DNA of 64,000 nucleotides from an uncultured Lachnospiraceae bacterium (GCA_947631685.1 CANRMI010000003.1:62001-126000); one strand, 5' to 3'; numbered from the stretch's first letter, positions 6,854 through 16,565 are shown. Notes: generated by a model not told the origin, from the sequence alone. Numbers and translations: made by a program.

Positions 6854-8860
6854 TTATTCAACCGCATCTGTCCGATAGATGAATCTCACCTGACCGTCCA
6901 TATCCTCACTTGCTCCCGCAAAGTCCTTATAGTGGAGGGACACGTCTCTTGTCGCGCGGAATCTGGTCATAAGTCCGTCAAGATCACCGTCTGCCGCATT
7001 TTCCAGCTTTTGAATGCCTTCTTCGTAAAATTCATTCAATCCATCATAGAGCTCTGAGGCTCCGGCGGAAAACTGGGCAGTACCAGCTTTCAAGGTTTCC
7101 GCCCCCGCCGCGGCATCGGCTACACCGGCCGTATAACTTTGCAGTCCAAGATAGAATACATTGTAACTGTCAAGGGAGGATTTGAGTGCAATGATTGATT
7201 TCGCTCCCTCCCCAGCGGCGGCAAGCTGTGCTTGCACCTCATTGGAGGCCATTTGTTCCGAGACGATCTTCTGTATTTGTAGTTCCGTTTGCTCCGTAAT
7301 TGTCTGTTTTATAGCGTCACTTTGCATTTGTTCGCTGGTCTTTGCGGCAATGGTATCCTGAATCGACTGTGTCGCCATTTGCGTGTCTGTCGCCGCTTGG
7401 ATCTGTACAAGAACCTGCTCGGACTGCATCTGTTGTTCTATTGCCGTCTCGATCTGTTCCTGCGTCTTTTGATTGATTTGACCGGCACTGACAGCGGCAT
7501 CATAAGATGCTTTATCCATATTCAGGCTAAGCTGGATGACCTGCCCTGCCACGGTATTCCGCACATTCTGCGTAACCTGCGCCGCGACTTCCTCTCTGAC
7601 GGCGGCTATGACCTGTGCAGTTACTTCCTCCTGAACAGCTACCGTAACCTGCTGTTCAATCAAGCCTCTCTGCGCTTCCACGGCTGCTGTCACTTGGCTC
7701 TGTGCCTGCTGATATATGGCATTCTCATCCATCGACGCAATGATGCTGTTTAAAACCTGCGCATAGTTTTCCACCGTCAATGTTGGAACATTCAGTCCCG
7801 CAGCGGCAAGCTGAGTATTTGCCGTGGAGAGCAGCGTGTCAAATATCTGTTTGGCTCCGGCATTTAAGGTGTCATTGTTCGATGCGAGAGTATTCAGTCC
7901 CTCACTCAACTCGGCTGCCCCTGCATCCAAGCTGTCCGCTCCGTTTTTGAGGCTCTCCACCCCGCCAGTAAGCTGAGCCATAGCGTCCGTCAGTTCTTCC
8001 ATGGAGGTGCGAAGTTCTGAGACGGATTCAAAGCTGTCCACATCCAATTCATTGAAAACCTCGTTTGTTGCAAGCGTCACCGTCATATCAAGCTGAAAGT
8101 TATTTGCATCGGCGGTAATCTCTACATAGTCAGGAATTTCCAGTTTGTCTTTGGAAATTGCAAGGTTTTCCTGCAGACCGGGGAAAGCGATTCCGATAAC
8201 GACGGTACGGCTTCCATCATTAATTAGTTTGCCATTCGTAACATCCACATTTGTAAATACATCGTCATCTAAAAGAACGCCGGTCAACACTGCAAACGGA
8301 ACATAGATTTTCTCCTGTTTGCCGTCAATCTCTATTGTTTCATACTGCTTGTTTTGATAGTCAAAGCGAATGGTCACCCTGCCGCTCTTTCCAGCCAAAT
8401 CGTCTGCTGAGATGGGCTTTCCATCCAATTTATAGGTAACATTTAGGTCAACCGGAAGTTCTTTTTCGATGTTGCCCTGATAGTAAATATCATTGCCTTG
8501 GGCGTCCCATACACGCATATCGTCACCATTCATGGTATAGCTTTCATCGCCCTTGACATTTTCTACATCTGTCAGTTCAGATCTATCACTCACCGCAGCA
8601 TTGTCAAGAGAGTTCTTGAGCCAATCGCTGACAATGATTTTCTGAACGGAGCCGTCCGCCCTGGCCAAGACATAAACGGTTTCATCTTTGGATACGCCAG
8701 CATCATCGGCAACGGATGCTGTTTCAGGTATCTCCTGTTTCTCCTGATTTTCCGCCTCATTCTCGTCAGGGTTTTGGGCGAAAGCAGTCATGGCAATCCC
8801 ACTCACCGCCAAAAGAGTGCAAAGGCAAAACACAATGATTTTCGTTGAAAACTTTCTCAT
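6854..8860 (-). CDS. Secreted YhgE-like heptad-repeat protein, partner of an MMPL exporter
   Basis: A signal peptide (MRKFSTKIIVFCLCTLLAVSGIA) is followed by about 640 exported residues. The middle carries YhgE/Pip-like heptads ('SLKNGADSLDAGAAELSEGL'), then a long Gln/Val/Glu-rich helical region with a roughly 12-residue period ('AVQEEVTAQV', 'AVREEVAAQV'), then heptads again ('AAAGAETLKAGTAQF'). The predicted structure is an elongated coiled-coil periplasm-like or wall-spanning adaptor. The start at 8860 is fixed by AGGAGG and overlaps the stop of the MMPL gene as ATGA, so the two are translationally coupled and likely work together. Unlike YhgE there is no clear C-terminal membrane domain. 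The transported substrate is unknown. Confidence 0.7.
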   Translation of the reverse strand: MRKFSTKIIVFCLCTLLAVSGIAMTAFAQNPDENEAENQEKQEIPETASVADDAGVSKDETVYVLARADGSVQKIIVSDWLKNSLDNAAVSDRSELTDVENVKGDESYTMNGDDMRVWDAQGNDIYYQGNIEKELPVDLNVTYKLDGKPISADDLAGKSGRVTIRFDYQNKQYETIEIDGKQEKIYVPFAVLTGVLLDDDVFTNVDVTNGKLINDGSRTVVIGIAFPGLQENLAISKDKLEIPDYVEITADANNFQLDMTVTLATNEVFNELDVDSFESVSELRTSMEELTDAMAQLTGGVESLKNGADSLDAGAAELSEGLNTLASNNDTLNAGAKQIFDTLLSTANTQLAAAGLNVPTLTVENYAQVLNSIIASMDENAIYQQAQSQVTAAVEAQRGLIEQQVTVAVQEEVTAQVIAAVREEVAAQVTQNVRNTVAGQVIQLSLNMDKASYDAAVSAGQINQKTQEQIETAIEQQMQSEQVLVQIQAATDTQMATQSIQDTIAAKTSEQMQSDAIKQTITEQTELQIQKIVSEQMASNEVQAQLAAAGEGAKSIIALKSSLDSYNVFYLGLQSYTAGVADAAAGAETLKAGTAQFSAGASELYDGLNEFYEEGIQKLENAADGDLDGLMTRFRATRDVSLHYKDFAGASEDMDGQVRFIYRTDAVE

Positions 8861-10953
8861 TTCAAAAGTACCTCCTGTTCGGTTTTGTTTTTCTTTTTCA
8901 TTCCCAGCGTGGTTATGCAAATGACCTTATCCAGCAAAAGCAGAAGCGCCGGAAGAATCAAAATGACGCAGAGCATACTGATGACAGCGCCACGGGCAAG
9001 CAGCATACAAATGGAGCTGATCATATCGATTTTTGAGTAAATCGCCACACCAAAAGTGGCGGCAAACAGTCCAAATCCCGAGACCAGAATGGACGGAATT
9101 GATGTGGTAAGCGCTGTGCTTACAGCTTCCTTTTTATTCGATCCGCAAATCCGTTCCGCCTTGTACCGTGTCGTCATCAAAATAGCGTAGTCCACGGTTG
9201 CGCCCAGTTGGATAGTACTGATACAGATCGGTGCGATAAACGGGAGGCTTTGTCCAAGATAATGCGGTAAGCCGAGGTTGATAAAAATCGCCAGTTCAAT
9301 TACCGAAATCAAAATAAACGGCAAGGAAGCGCTGCGTTCCACCAAGGCGATGATGAGAAAAATCGCAACAATGGAAATAGCATTGACAACTTCAAAATCG
9401 TGGGAAGTAACGTCGATCATATCCTTCATGCAGGGGGCTTCCCCAATGAGCATTCCGGTCGGATCGTATTTTTTCATGATGGTATTCAGAGATTCAATCT
9501 GCGCACCAACCTCATCACTTGCTACGGGATATTCAGAGTTAATAAGCAGCAGTTCCCACTTGTCACTCTTCAAAAGACCGATAACAGATTCCGGAAGGAT
9601 TTCCTCCGGCACCCGGGGACCAATCACAGATTCAAGTCCCAGCACATATTTCACGCCCTCCACCTGTTCCATTTCCTTCATCATGTCCCGAACGGATTTG
9701 GACGAAAGATCTTTGTTGATCAGGAGCATATGCGTCGAGGCGATGTCAAAATCCTCCGACAGTTTGCTGTTTGCGATCACATATTCCATGTCATCTGGCA
9801 AGGACTTTGCCAGATTGTAATATGTCTCATTGTTAGTTTGGTTGTATCCGTAAAGGGCAGGCGGAATCAGCAGCACAAACAGGCAGAAGAAAAACGGGAA
9901 GACCTTCACCGTACCATTGGCAAAACGGCGCATATCTGGAATCAGCGACTTGTGTTTTGCCTTTTGCAGCGGCTTATCCAATACAAGAATCAGGGCCGGC
10001 AGCACAGTCACACAACCGATCACACCTAAAATAACGCCTTTCGCCATCACAATTCCAAGATCACGGCCGAGGGTAAACGACATAAAGCAAAGGGCGATAA
10101 ATCCGGCAACGGTGGTGATCGAGCTGCCAACGATGGAAGTCAGCGTTTCCCGAATGGCGTTTGCCATTGCTTCCTTGTGGTCGTCATGCCTCAAGAGCTG
10201 TTCATTGTAGCTGTGCCAGAGGAAAATGGAATAATCCATGGTCACAGCCAACTGCAAAACGGCCGAAAGCGCTTTTGTAATATAGGAAATCTCCCCAAGA
10301 AAATAATTGCTCCCAAGGTTGATGAGAATCATCATGCCAATGCTCAAAAGAAAGACAAAGGGCGTCAGCCAGTTGTCCAGCAGAAGCAGCATCACAAACA
10401 GCGCCAGCGTAACTGCGATTCCCACATAAATGGGTTCTTCCCGTTCGCATAGATCCTTTAAATCTACCACCATGGCCGTAAGTCCCGATAGAAAACACTG
10501 TTTTCCCGCAATTTGTCGAATCTCTCGGACCGCGTCCATAGTGACATCGGAGGAGGTGGAGCTGTCGAAAAACAGAGCCATCATGGTAGCATTTTCTGTG
10601 TTGAATTCGTTATAGAGTTTGTCGGGCAGCAGTTCCATCGGGATAGAAAGATCAGCGATAGAATCGTACCACAGGACGGTATCCACATGATCGACCTGCT
10701 CGATTTGCTCCTTCAGCGCCGCCACATCCTTATTGGGCATATCCTCCACAATGAGGAAAGCGAAAGCGCCCTTGTCGAAGTCCTCCATCAGCTCATTTTG
10801 ACCGATGACGGTTTCCATATCCTCCGGCAGATAGGTCAGCATATCGTAGTTAATGCGTGTTCTGAGCATTCCCAAAACTGAGGGAATCAGGAGAACCAAG
10901 GTTAAAATCAGAATGGGGATACGGTATTTTACTACCGTCTTTGAAAATTTCAT
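8857..10953 (-). CDS. MMPL/RND-family exporter
   Basis: About 698 residues contain two repeats, each made of a membrane helix, an extracellular domain and a five-helix bundle. The proton-relay aspartates are seen in 'AVTMDYSIFLWHSY' and 'GATVDYAILMTTRY'. RND proteins of the MMPL/HpnN group export lipids, peptides or drugs using the proton gradient. ATG 10953 has AAAGG eight bases upstream; a GTG at 10962 overlapping the previous stop is the alternative. The gene is second in an operon with DUF308 upstream and the YhgE-like protein downstream, with a TetR regulator gene beyond. No Gram-negative type outer-membrane factor would be expected in this cell type. Confidence 0.9.
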   Translation of the reverse strand: MKFSKTVVKYRIPILILTLVLLIPSVLGMLRTRINYDMLTYLPEDMETVIGQNELMEDFDKGAFAFLIVEDMPNKDVAALKEQIEQVDHVDTVLWYDSIADLSIPMELLPDKLYNEFNTENATMMALFFDSSTSSDVTMDAVREIRQIAGKQCFLSGLTAMVVDLKDLCEREEPIYVGIAVTLALFVMLLLLDNWLTPFVFLLSIGMMILINLGSNYFLGEISYITKALSAVLQLAVTMDYSIFLWHSYNEQLLRHDDHKEAMANAIRETLTSIVGSSITTVAGFIALCFMSFTLGRDLGIVMAKGVILGVIGCVTVLPALILVLDKPLQKAKHKSLIPDMRRFANGTVKVFPFFFCLFVLLIPPALYGYNQTNNETYYNLAKSLPDDMEYVIANSKLSEDFDIASTHMLLINKDLSSKSVRDMMKEMEQVEGVKYVLGLESVIGPRVPEEILPESVIGLLKSDKWELLLINSEYPVASDEVGAQIESLNTIMKKYDPTGMLIGEAPCMKDMIDVTSHDFEVVNAISIVAIFLIIALVERSASLPFILISVIELAIFINLGLPHYLGQSLPFIAPICISTIQLGATVDYAILMTTRYKAERICGSNKKEAVSTALTTSIPSILVSGFGLFAATFGVAIYSKIDMISSICMLLARGAVISMLCVILILPALLLLLDKVICITTLGMKKKNKTEQEVLLK

Positions 10954-10958
10954 GGCTT

Positions 10959-11567
10959 TCACCTTTCCTTTCCGTCAACTTCAAATGTTTCTATTTCAAG
11001 TACATCGGGTACTTGATTTTTGACGATCAAGACGGTGCTGATGACCGTATACAAGTTCAAAATACCCTCCGCAAGAAGCGTGAATCCGAGTAAAACAGAC
11101 ATGATTTTGGAACCTGTGGCCGAATCAAAAATCAAGAAAACTCCGATTACCCCGGTGACGATAGCCAGAGACAAAATCAGCCACCAGCTTTTGATACCAA
11201 ACCGTCTGGAATCCATAGCGATTCGGATTTTAAAAAGGCCGTCCAGCAGGATGGAGATTCCGAGGGCAACGCAGATAAATACCATTAAATTCTTGGGATT
11301 AAAAAGGACCGTCACGCCCAATACCATCATCAGGGTTCCGAATTCCAGATCAAATTGAAACGCCAACCGGAACAGGTCTTTTGAAAAATACCCGATCAGC
11401 TTGACAATGCCGAAGAAAATCATTGCGATACCAATACAAACGCCAATAATTTCCGTTGAGATTCCAGGCATGGCGATGAAGAGAATGCCTGCAGCGCAAA
11501 ACAGGATAGACATGACAATATATCCAATTTTTGCAATTCTCATTGGCGTTATAGAGCGCATTTTCAT
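10959..11567 (-). CDS. DUF308/HdeD-like membrane protein
   Basis: About 202 residues form six hydrophobic segments arranged as repeated pairs, as in HdeD/DUF308 proteins ('GIAMIFFGIVKLIGYF', 'GISILLDGLFKIRIAM', 'GFTLLAEGILNLYTVI' share the G...L...GI/L.KL pattern). HdeD was first linked to acid resistance, but the molecular role is unknown. ATG 11567 has AAGGAGG eight bases upstream, which excludes the longer frame reaching 11633. It opens the export operon; its stop lies five bases before the MMPL start. Confidence 0.8.
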   Translation of the reverse strand: MKMRSITPMRIAKIGYIVMSILFCAAGILFIAMPGISTEIIGVCIGIAMIFFGIVKLIGYFSKDLFRLAFQFDLEFGTLMMVLGVTVLFNPKNLMVFICVALGISILLDGLFKIRIAMDSRRFGIKSWWLILSLAIVTGVIGVFLIFDSATGSKIMSVLLGFTLLAEGILNLYTVISTVLIVKNQVPDVLEIETFEVDGKER

Positions 11568-11638
11568 AACGCAAGCCTCCTTTTTTCGTTTGTCTATATT
11601 GTAGTTGTACTGTTTTGATTTGCATACAGACACAAAAA

Positions 11639-11667
11639 GTCCCGTGTCCGATAATCAGACACGGGAC
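11639..11667 (-). terminator. Intrinsic terminator of the TetR gene
   Basis: On the minus strand GTCCCGTGTC pairs perfectly with GACACGGGAC around a 9-base loop, and TTTTT follows. It separates the tetR transcript from the export operon, which therefore needs its own promoter in 11568-11638; I could not identify a convincing one. Confidence 0.8.
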
Positions 11668-11712
11668 ATAAAAATGACCAATTTTTAGGCAAACGGTTCT
11701 ATTTGCCTAATT

Positions 11713-12270
11713 TTATTCTTTTACACAGCTCAAAATCATCTCTTCGATCATCCCTTTTTTAATCTCCATCAAACGTGACAGCATACTTCGGATATCATCA
11801 TTCATATCGTTTTTCAGCCATCTGGAAAAGATGCCAAAGGCAAGGCTGGCCAGATATTCTTTGACAATGGCAAGGTCGCTGTCCTGAACACTTTTGTCGC
11901 GCAGGACAGACGTAACATAAGCGTTTATCGTATGATCACAGACCTTCCAAAGGTACATCTCATAGATCTCCCGGTTCGCCGAGTGATAGATATGATATAC
12001 CGCGCGCTTTTTCGTAAGCACAAAATTAATGGCCGCGTCCAGACAGTCCTCGAATTTCTCTATGGTGGGATAAGACTTAATGATCTTTTCGGCGTCATCC
12101 TCCACAATACTTTCAATGAGTTTTGGTATATCTTCAAAATAGTAGTAAAAAGTATTGCGATTGATGCCGCAATCCGCCACAATATCCTTCACTGTGATTT
12201 GGGATAGCGGCCGTTCAGTCAGTAATTTCAGAAAGGACTCTTGGATCGCTCTCTTTGTAAAATTGGCCAT
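11713..12270 (-). CDS. TetR/AcrR-family transcriptional regulator
   Basis: The 185-residue protein starts with a TetR helix-turn-helix ('AIQESFLKLLTERPLSQITVKDIVADCGINRNTFYYYFEDI') with the typical FYYYF end of the recognition helix. The C-terminal two thirds is a helical ligand/dimer domain like that of the DhaS/TetR_C_33 group. GGAG eight bases before ATG 12270 supports the start. Placement immediately upstream of the MMPL operon, in the same direction but insulated by a terminator, suggests it represses that operon. The inducer is not predictable. Confidence 0.88.
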   Translation of the reverse strand: MANFTKRAIQESFLKLLTERPLSQITVKDIVADCGINRNTFYYYFEDIPKLIESIVEDDAEKIIKSYPTIEKFEDCLDAAINFVLTKKRAVYHIYHSANREIYEMYLWKVCDHTINAYVTSVLRDKSVQDSDLAIVKEYLASLAFGIFSRWLKNDMNDDIRSMLSRLMEIKKGMIEEMILSCVKE

Positions 12271-12287
12271 TTTTGTGTCTCCAAAAA

Positions 12288-12716
12288 TTATTTCTCTTTT
12301 TTCTTAAAAATAAATACCTTGCTGAATACGTAGTTGGCGATGGTGACTAACACCGCAGAGATAAAGATCTTGGCGATCCAGTAGTTCATGTTCCACAGGT
12401 TCACCGTCAGCCACATGATAGCTACGTCCAGCACCCACGTAGAGATCCTGGAGGCCGCGAATCCGCAGAACTCCTTAACGACATGGGGATTTTTGCTGCG
12501 GAATACCCACTGGCGGTTCAGGGGATAGGCAAACACCACCCCGGCCACCCAGCCAATGCTGTTTATCAGAAAATTCTGCCAGGAAATATCCGCATCCAGG
12601 AACAGCTCCGCCACAAAGCAGGCGCCCCAGGATACTACCGTGGTCATACCGCCCACGATGATATAAATGATGATCTCTCTGTATTTTACAAACAGTTCCC
12701 TGCATTTCTCTATCAT
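12288..12716 (-). CDS. GtrA-family membrane protein
   Basis: About 142 residues with four membrane helices match the GtrA fold. 'YIIVGGMTTVVSWG' is the first helix, 'NFLINSIGWVAGVVFAYPLNRQWVF' the conserved middle motif with N-R-x-W-V-F, and 'ANYVFSKVFIF' the end helix. GtrA proteins flip or help transfer lipid-linked sugars during surface glycan decoration. I chose ATG 12716, the first methionine that gives the family's normal length; upstream sequence lies inside the ABC ATPase gene. The ribosome-binding site (AAGGAG) is 12 bases away, longer than ideal. It follows the amino-acid transporter but a functional tie is not evident. Confidence 0.85.
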   Translation of the reverse strand: MIEKCRELFVKYREIIIYIIVGGMTTVVSWGACFVAELFLDADISWQNFLINSIGWVAGVVFAYPLNRQWVFRSKNPHVVKEFCGFAASRISTWVLDVAIMWLTVNLWNMNYWIAKIFISAVLVTIANYVFSKVFIFKKKEK

Positions 12717-12753
12717 TCCGGCAACTTTCTCCTTCTGTTTTTCCAGTACGCTC

Positions 12754-13512
12754 TCATTTTCCGGCAAGGTGTCCGATAAATTCCCGCACTCTCTCGTTTT
12801 CGGTTTCAAACAGCTCCTTAGGTGTTCCCTGCTCTTTAATGATGCCCTCTTCCATAAAAATAATGCGGTCGGAAACTTCCCTGGCAAACTGCATCTCATG
12901 TGTCACAATGATCATTGTCATATGCTCTTTCGCCAGCGCCTTTATAACTTTCAGCACTTCCACCGTCAGTTCCGGATCCAGCGCCGAAGTGGGTTCGTCA
13001 AAGAACAGTATTTTCGGCTGTCTGGCCAGGGCTCTGGCAATGGAAACCCGCTGCTGCTGTCCGCCGGAAAGCTGATAGGGATAAGCGTCCTGTTTTTCTG
13101 AAAGTCCCAGCTGCTCCAACAGCTTCACAGCCCGCTCCCTTGCTTCTTTCTTCGGTATTTTATCCACCGATACCAGGGAGTCCGTTATATTTTTCATTAC
13201 GCTGTAGTGGGGAAACAGATTGAAATTCTGGAACACCAGCCCGAAATACCGGTGCAGCCGCTTTCGTTCCCCCTTCGGCGCGTAAACGCACTTGTCCCCC
13301 TGCATTCTCGCAGCGTATTCTCCCATATAGAGCAGCTCCCCGCTGTCCATTTCTTCCAGCATGGTAGCGCAGCGCAGGAGCGTGGATTTTCCGGAACCGG
13401 AAGGCCCGATAATGGAGATCACCTCCCCCTCCTCTACGGAAAGGGAAATATCTTTCAGGACCTGCAGGCCCTCAAATTCTTTTTTTACATGCCTCATTTC
13501 CAAGAGCTTCAT
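12754..13512 (-). CDS. Polar amino acid ABC transporter ATP-binding protein
   Basis: The 252-residue ATPase shows Walker A 'GPSGSGKST', Q-loop 'VFQNFNLFPH', signature 'LSGGQQQRVSIARAL', Walker B 'ILFFDEPTSALD' and switch His in 'VTHEM'. The combination of NLFPH and QQQR is characteristic of GlnQ/HisP-type amino-acid importers. An insertion around residues 68-84 ('MQGDKCVYAPKGERKR') is longer than in GlnQ. It is the third gene after the binding protein and permease. Its stop overlaps the downstream region in another frame only. Confidence 0.93.
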   Translation of the reverse strand: MKLLEMRHVKKEFEGLQVLKDISLSVEEGEVISIIGPSGSGKSTLLRCATMLEEMDSGELLYMGEYAARMQGDKCVYAPKGERKRLHRYFGLVFQNFNLFPHYSVMKNITDSLVSVDKIPKKEARERAVKLLEQLGLSEKQDAYPYQLSGGQQQRVSIARALARQPKILFFDEPTSALDPELTVEVLKVIKALAKEHMTMIIVTHEMQFAREVSDRIIFMEEGIIKEQGTPKELFETENERVREFIGHLAGK

Positions 13513-13525
13513 TCCGCTTTCCTCT

Positions 13526-14176
13526 CTACCGGTAATAGGAACAGGCTTTTTCCAGCCTTTCCATCACTGCCGCCACTGCCAGATTCAATATGTAATAGAA
13601 CACGCCCGCCACCATCAGGGGAAGGATCGTCGTCTGCGCCGCCGCTATCTGCTTTGCCATTGTGAACATTTCCGCCTGCGCTATGGCAAAAGCTAAGGAA
13701 GTATCTTTCACCAGCGTGATGATCTCGTTGGTAACGGCGGGAAGTATCCTCTTTATTACCTGGGGCAGGATGATCTTAAAAAAGGTCTGAGCCTTTCCGT
13801 ATCCCAGGACTTTCGCGGCCTCGTACTGGCCTATGGGCATGGATTCTATCCCGGAACGGTAGATTTCCGCGAAATAAGCGGCATAGTTAATAGCAAACGC
13901 GATGATCACCGCGATAAAACGATAGCTGTTGCTTATCCGGATCTTAAATACATAATAGGGGCCGAAATAGACCACCAGAAGCTGGAGCATCAAGGGCGTC
14001 CCCCGCATAATGGAAATATATACTTTCGTAATGCCCCGCAAAACGCAATTCCTGGACATCCGGCCAAAAGCCACGAGCATACCGAGAGGCAGAGAAAAAA
14101 GCAGGGTCAGCATGAATATTTCGATAGATACGATCATTCCCTTACCTAATTGCAATAGCATCATCTGCATACTCAT
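13526..14176 (-). CDS. Amino acid ABC transporter permease (HisM/GlnP type)
   Basis: About 216 residues with five membrane helices carry the EAA loop 'EAAKVLGYGKAQTFFKIILPQ', where the ATPase docks, and 'GTPLMLQLLVVYFG', typical of the HisMQ family. A homodimer is expected because only one permease is encoded. ATG 14176 is preferred over a TTG at 14182; neither has a strong ribosome-binding site. It lies between the binding protein (48 bases upstream) and the ATPase (13 bases downstream). Confidence 0.92.
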   Translation of the reverse strand: MSMQMMLLQLGKGMIVSIEIFMLTLLFSLPLGMLVAFGRMSRNCVLRGITKVYISIMRGTPLMLQLLVVYFGPYYVFKIRISNSYRFIAVIIAFAINYAAYFAEIYRSGIESMPIGQYEAAKVLGYGKAQTFFKIILPQVIKRILPAVTNEIITLVKDTSLAFAIAQAEMFTMAKQIAAAQTTILPLMVAGVFYYILNLAVAAVMERLEKACSYYR

Positions 14177-14224
14177 GCCCAAAACCCCGCTTTTTATATA
14201 TTTCCGTTATCCTGTTCGCGCCGC

Positions 14225-15007
14225 TTATTTTCCGAAGCAGACGCTCTCGCTCAAGCCCCATTTGTCGGCAATTTCCATAAAGGTGCCATCCTGGGCCATT
14301 TCGTTCAAAGTTCCTTCTACGGTATCTCTCAGCTCTTCATTTCCCAGCAGGAAGCCTACGCCATACTGCTCTGCAGCCAGCCTCTGCTCCAGGATCACAT
14401 AACCGCCGCCTCTGGACTCGATCTGGTAATTTGCCACGCCTATATCCATAGCTACGGCATCCAGGGCGCCCGCCTCCAGATCCATAAACGCGGTATTGTA
14501 GTCCGCGTACTCCGTCAGGCTGCCAAAGCTGTCTCTCAGCGCGATATTTTCCGGCGCTTCCTCGTCATTCAACGCGCTCAGCGCGGAAGAATCACTCTGT
14601 ACGCCCACTGCTTTGCCTTCCAGATCAGCGAAGGCGGTAATACCGGAATTTTCCGCTACTACAAACACCTGGCTGTTGTCCACATAGGGAGAAGTCCAGG
14701 TATAATCGCCCTCACGTCCGTTCATGGTAAAGCCGTTCCAGATACAGTCTATGGAACCGCTGGACAGCTCCATATCCTTGGAGTTCCAGTCAATAGGGCG
14801 CTTCACCAGCTCCCAGCCGTTTCTCTTGCATACCTCCGCTGCCAGATCCAGGTCAAAGCCCACGTATTCCCCGTTGTCATCCATATATCCGTAAGGGGGA
14901 AACTCCGCGTCAAAGCCTACCGTAAAAGTATTGCTCTTTTCTTTTCCGCAGGCTGCCAGCAAAAGTGTCATACACACAACCATAAGTAAACTGATTTTCT
15001 TTTTCAT
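14225..15007 (-). CDS. Amino acid ABC transporter substrate-binding lipoprotein
   Basis: A signal peptide ends in the lipobox LLAAC (cysteine at about residue 19), so the protein is anchored to the outer face of the membrane. The mature part is a family 3 solute-binding protein: 'FTVGFDAEFPPYGYMDDNGEYVGFDLDLA' is the classic N-terminus, followed by 'GSIDCIWNGFT' and 'GYVILEQRL'. The ligand may be a polar amino acid. AAGGAGG lies six bases before ATG 15007, making the longer frame unlikely. A strong promoter at 15039-15067 drives the operon. Confidence 0.93.
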   Translation of the reverse strand: MKKKISLLMVVCMTLLLAACGKEKSNTFTVGFDAEFPPYGYMDDNGEYVGFDLDLAAEVCKRNGWELVKRPIDWNSKDMELSSGSIDCIWNGFTMNGREGDYTWTSPYVDNSQVFVVAENSGITAFADLEGKAVGVQSDSSALSALNDEEAPENIALRDSFGSLTEYADYNTAFMDLEAGALDAVAMDIGVANYQIESRGGGYVILEQRLAAEQYGVGFLLGNEELRDTVEGTLNEMAQDGTFMEIADKWGLSESVCFGK

Positions 15008-15038
15008 AATGAACCTCCTTTTTATCTGGTACTTTTGT

Positions 15039-15067
15039 ATGTTATCATGGTAAAGTATCTCTGTCAA
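15039..15067 (-). promoter_or_regulatory. Promoter of the amino-acid ABC operon
   Basis: On the minus strand TTGACA (plus positions 15062-15067) is followed after 17 bases by TAACAT (15039-15044), about 30 bases before the start codon. It directly follows the pgi terminator. Confidence 0.75.
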
Positions 15068-15070
15068 ATA

Positions 15071-15107
15071 AAAAATGCGCAGACGCCGTATACGCCTGCG
15101 CATTTTT
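15071..15107 (-). terminator. Intrinsic terminator of pgi
   Basis: AAAAATGCGCAG and CTGCGCATTTTT form a 12-bp stem with a 13-base loop followed by T residues on the minus strand, ten bases past the pgi stop. Confidence 0.85.
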
Positions 15108-15116
15108 GTTCTTTCC

Positions 15117-16466
15117 TTATAATCTCTTCAAAAGCTCTTCTCTCTGCGCTTCATAGCCGGGCTTGCCCAGCAGAGCGAACATATTCTTCTTGTAACTCTC
15201 CACGCCGGGCTGATCGAAAGGATTCACGCCGTTCATATAACCGCTGACGCCGCAGGCAAACTCAAAGAAATAGAAAAGTCCGCCCAGAGAATATTCGCTG
15301 ACATCGGGGATCTTGATCATCAGATTGGGCACCTGGCCGTCGGTATGGGCCAGAATTGTACCGTTCATGGCGCTCTTATTGACAAAATCCACTGTCTTGC
15401 CTGCCAGATAGTTCAAGCCGTCCAAATCCACGGGCTCTTCATTGATCACGATCTCTTCCCTGGACTGCTCCAATTCCAGCACAGTCTCAAACATGATGCG
15501 GGCACCGTCCTGAATAAACTGCCCCATGGAGTGCAGATCCGTAGTCAGATCCACACTGGCAGGGAAAATACCCTTTTTGTCCTTGCCCTCGCTCTCGCCG
15601 TAGAGCTGCTTCCACCACTCGGAAACATAGTGGAGACTGGGTTCATAGTTGGCCAGTATCTCAACGGATTTGCCCTTTCTTAAAAGGATGTTTCTGATCG
15701 CCGCGTACTGCAGGGCGTCGTTGCTTTCAAAATCATTTTCCAGCGCGCGCTTCCTTGCGTCCGCGGCGCCCTCCATTAATTTGTCAATATCCGCGCCGCT
15801 GACCGCGATAGGCAGAAGTCCTACAGCTGTCAGAACGGAGAAACGGCCTCCGATATTGTCGGGAACCACGAAAGTTTCATAGCCTTCCTCGTCCGCCACA
15901 TGCTTTAACGCGCCTCTTGCCTTGTCGGTAGTCGCGTAGATCCTCTCCGCGGCGCCCTTCTTGCCGTATTTCTTTTCCAATATATTTTTAAATACCCTAA
16001 ACGCGATTGCCGGCTCCGTGGTGGTACCGGACTTGGAAATCATATTAATGGAGAAATCCCTGTCTCCCACCACGTCCATAAGGTGCCGGATGTAGGTGGA
16101 GCTGATGGAGTTGCCCACATAGTAGATCTCAGGGGTTTTGCGGATACTCTTATCCACCATGTTGTAAAAGCTGTGTCTTAAAAACTCAATGGCCGCGCGG
16201 GCGCCCAGATAAGAGCCTCCGATTCCGATAACAAGCAGTACCTCGGAATCCTCCTGGATCTTCTTCGCTGCCGCCTTGATACGGGCAAACTCTTCCTTAT
16301 CGTACTGAACAGGCAGATCGATCCAGCCTAAAAAATCATTTCCCGCACCGGTGCCCGATACCAGCGTTTCCTTCGCCGCCAGTACCTGCGCCTTTATGTT
16401 CTGAATCTCCGCGTCCTTTATAAAGGGCGCTGTTTTCCCGTAATCAAACGTCACTTTCGTACTCAT
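15117..16466 (-). CDS. pgi: Glucose-6-phosphate isomerase
   Basis: Pgi interconverts glucose 6-phosphate and fructose 6-phosphate in glycolysis. The 449-residue length matches the short Firmicute type. '[13 protein letters not shown]' binds the sugar phosphate, '[10 protein letters not shown]' is the phosphate-binding signature, '[16 protein letters not shown]' follows, and '[10 protein letters not shown]' holds the catalytic glutamate region. ATG 16466 has AAAGGAG upstream. The gene is monocistronic: a promoter lies at 16532-16559 and a terminator directly follows. Confidence 0.97.
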   Translation of the reverse strand: MSTKVTFDYGKTAPFIKDAEIQNIKAQVLAAKETLVSGTGAGNDFLGWIDLPVQYDKEEFARIKAAAKKIQEDSEVLLVIGIGGSYLGARAAIEFLRHSFYNMVDKSIRKTPEIYYVGNSISSTYIRHLMDVVGDRDFSINMISKSGTTTEPAIAFRVFKNILEKKYGKKGAAERIYATTDKARGALKHVADEEGYETFVVPDNIGGRFSVLTAVGLLPIAVSGADIDKLMEGAADARKRALENDFESNDALQYAAIRNILLRKGKSVEILANYEPSLHYVSEWWKQLYGESEGKDKKGIFPASVDLTTDLHSMGQFIQDGARIMFETVLELEQSREEIVINEEPVDLDGLNYLAGKTVDFVNKSAMNGTILAHTDGQVPNLMIKIPDVSEYSLGGLFYFFEFACGVSGYMNGVNPFDQPGVESYKKNMFALLGKPGYEAQREELLKRL

Positions 16467-16531
16467 CTTTTCTGCTCCTTTTCTTTCGCCTTACGGCTTT
16501 GATTTCCACGTCCCTAGTGTAGCAGAATTAA

Positions 16532-16559
16532 TTTATAAATTCAATATACACCTTGGCAA
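16532..16559 (-). promoter_or_regulatory. Putative pgi promoter
   Basis: TTGCCA (plus 16554-16559) and TATAAA (16532-16537) with a 16-base spacer on the minus strand. Confidence 0.45.
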
Positions 16560-16565
16560 AATGTG

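Noticed and set aside
7400..7760. DNA-level tandem repeat in the secreted YhgE-like gene
   Set aside because: The periodicity is in the protein (coiled-coil Val/Gln/Glu pattern); the DNA units are too diverged for a recent tandem repeat.
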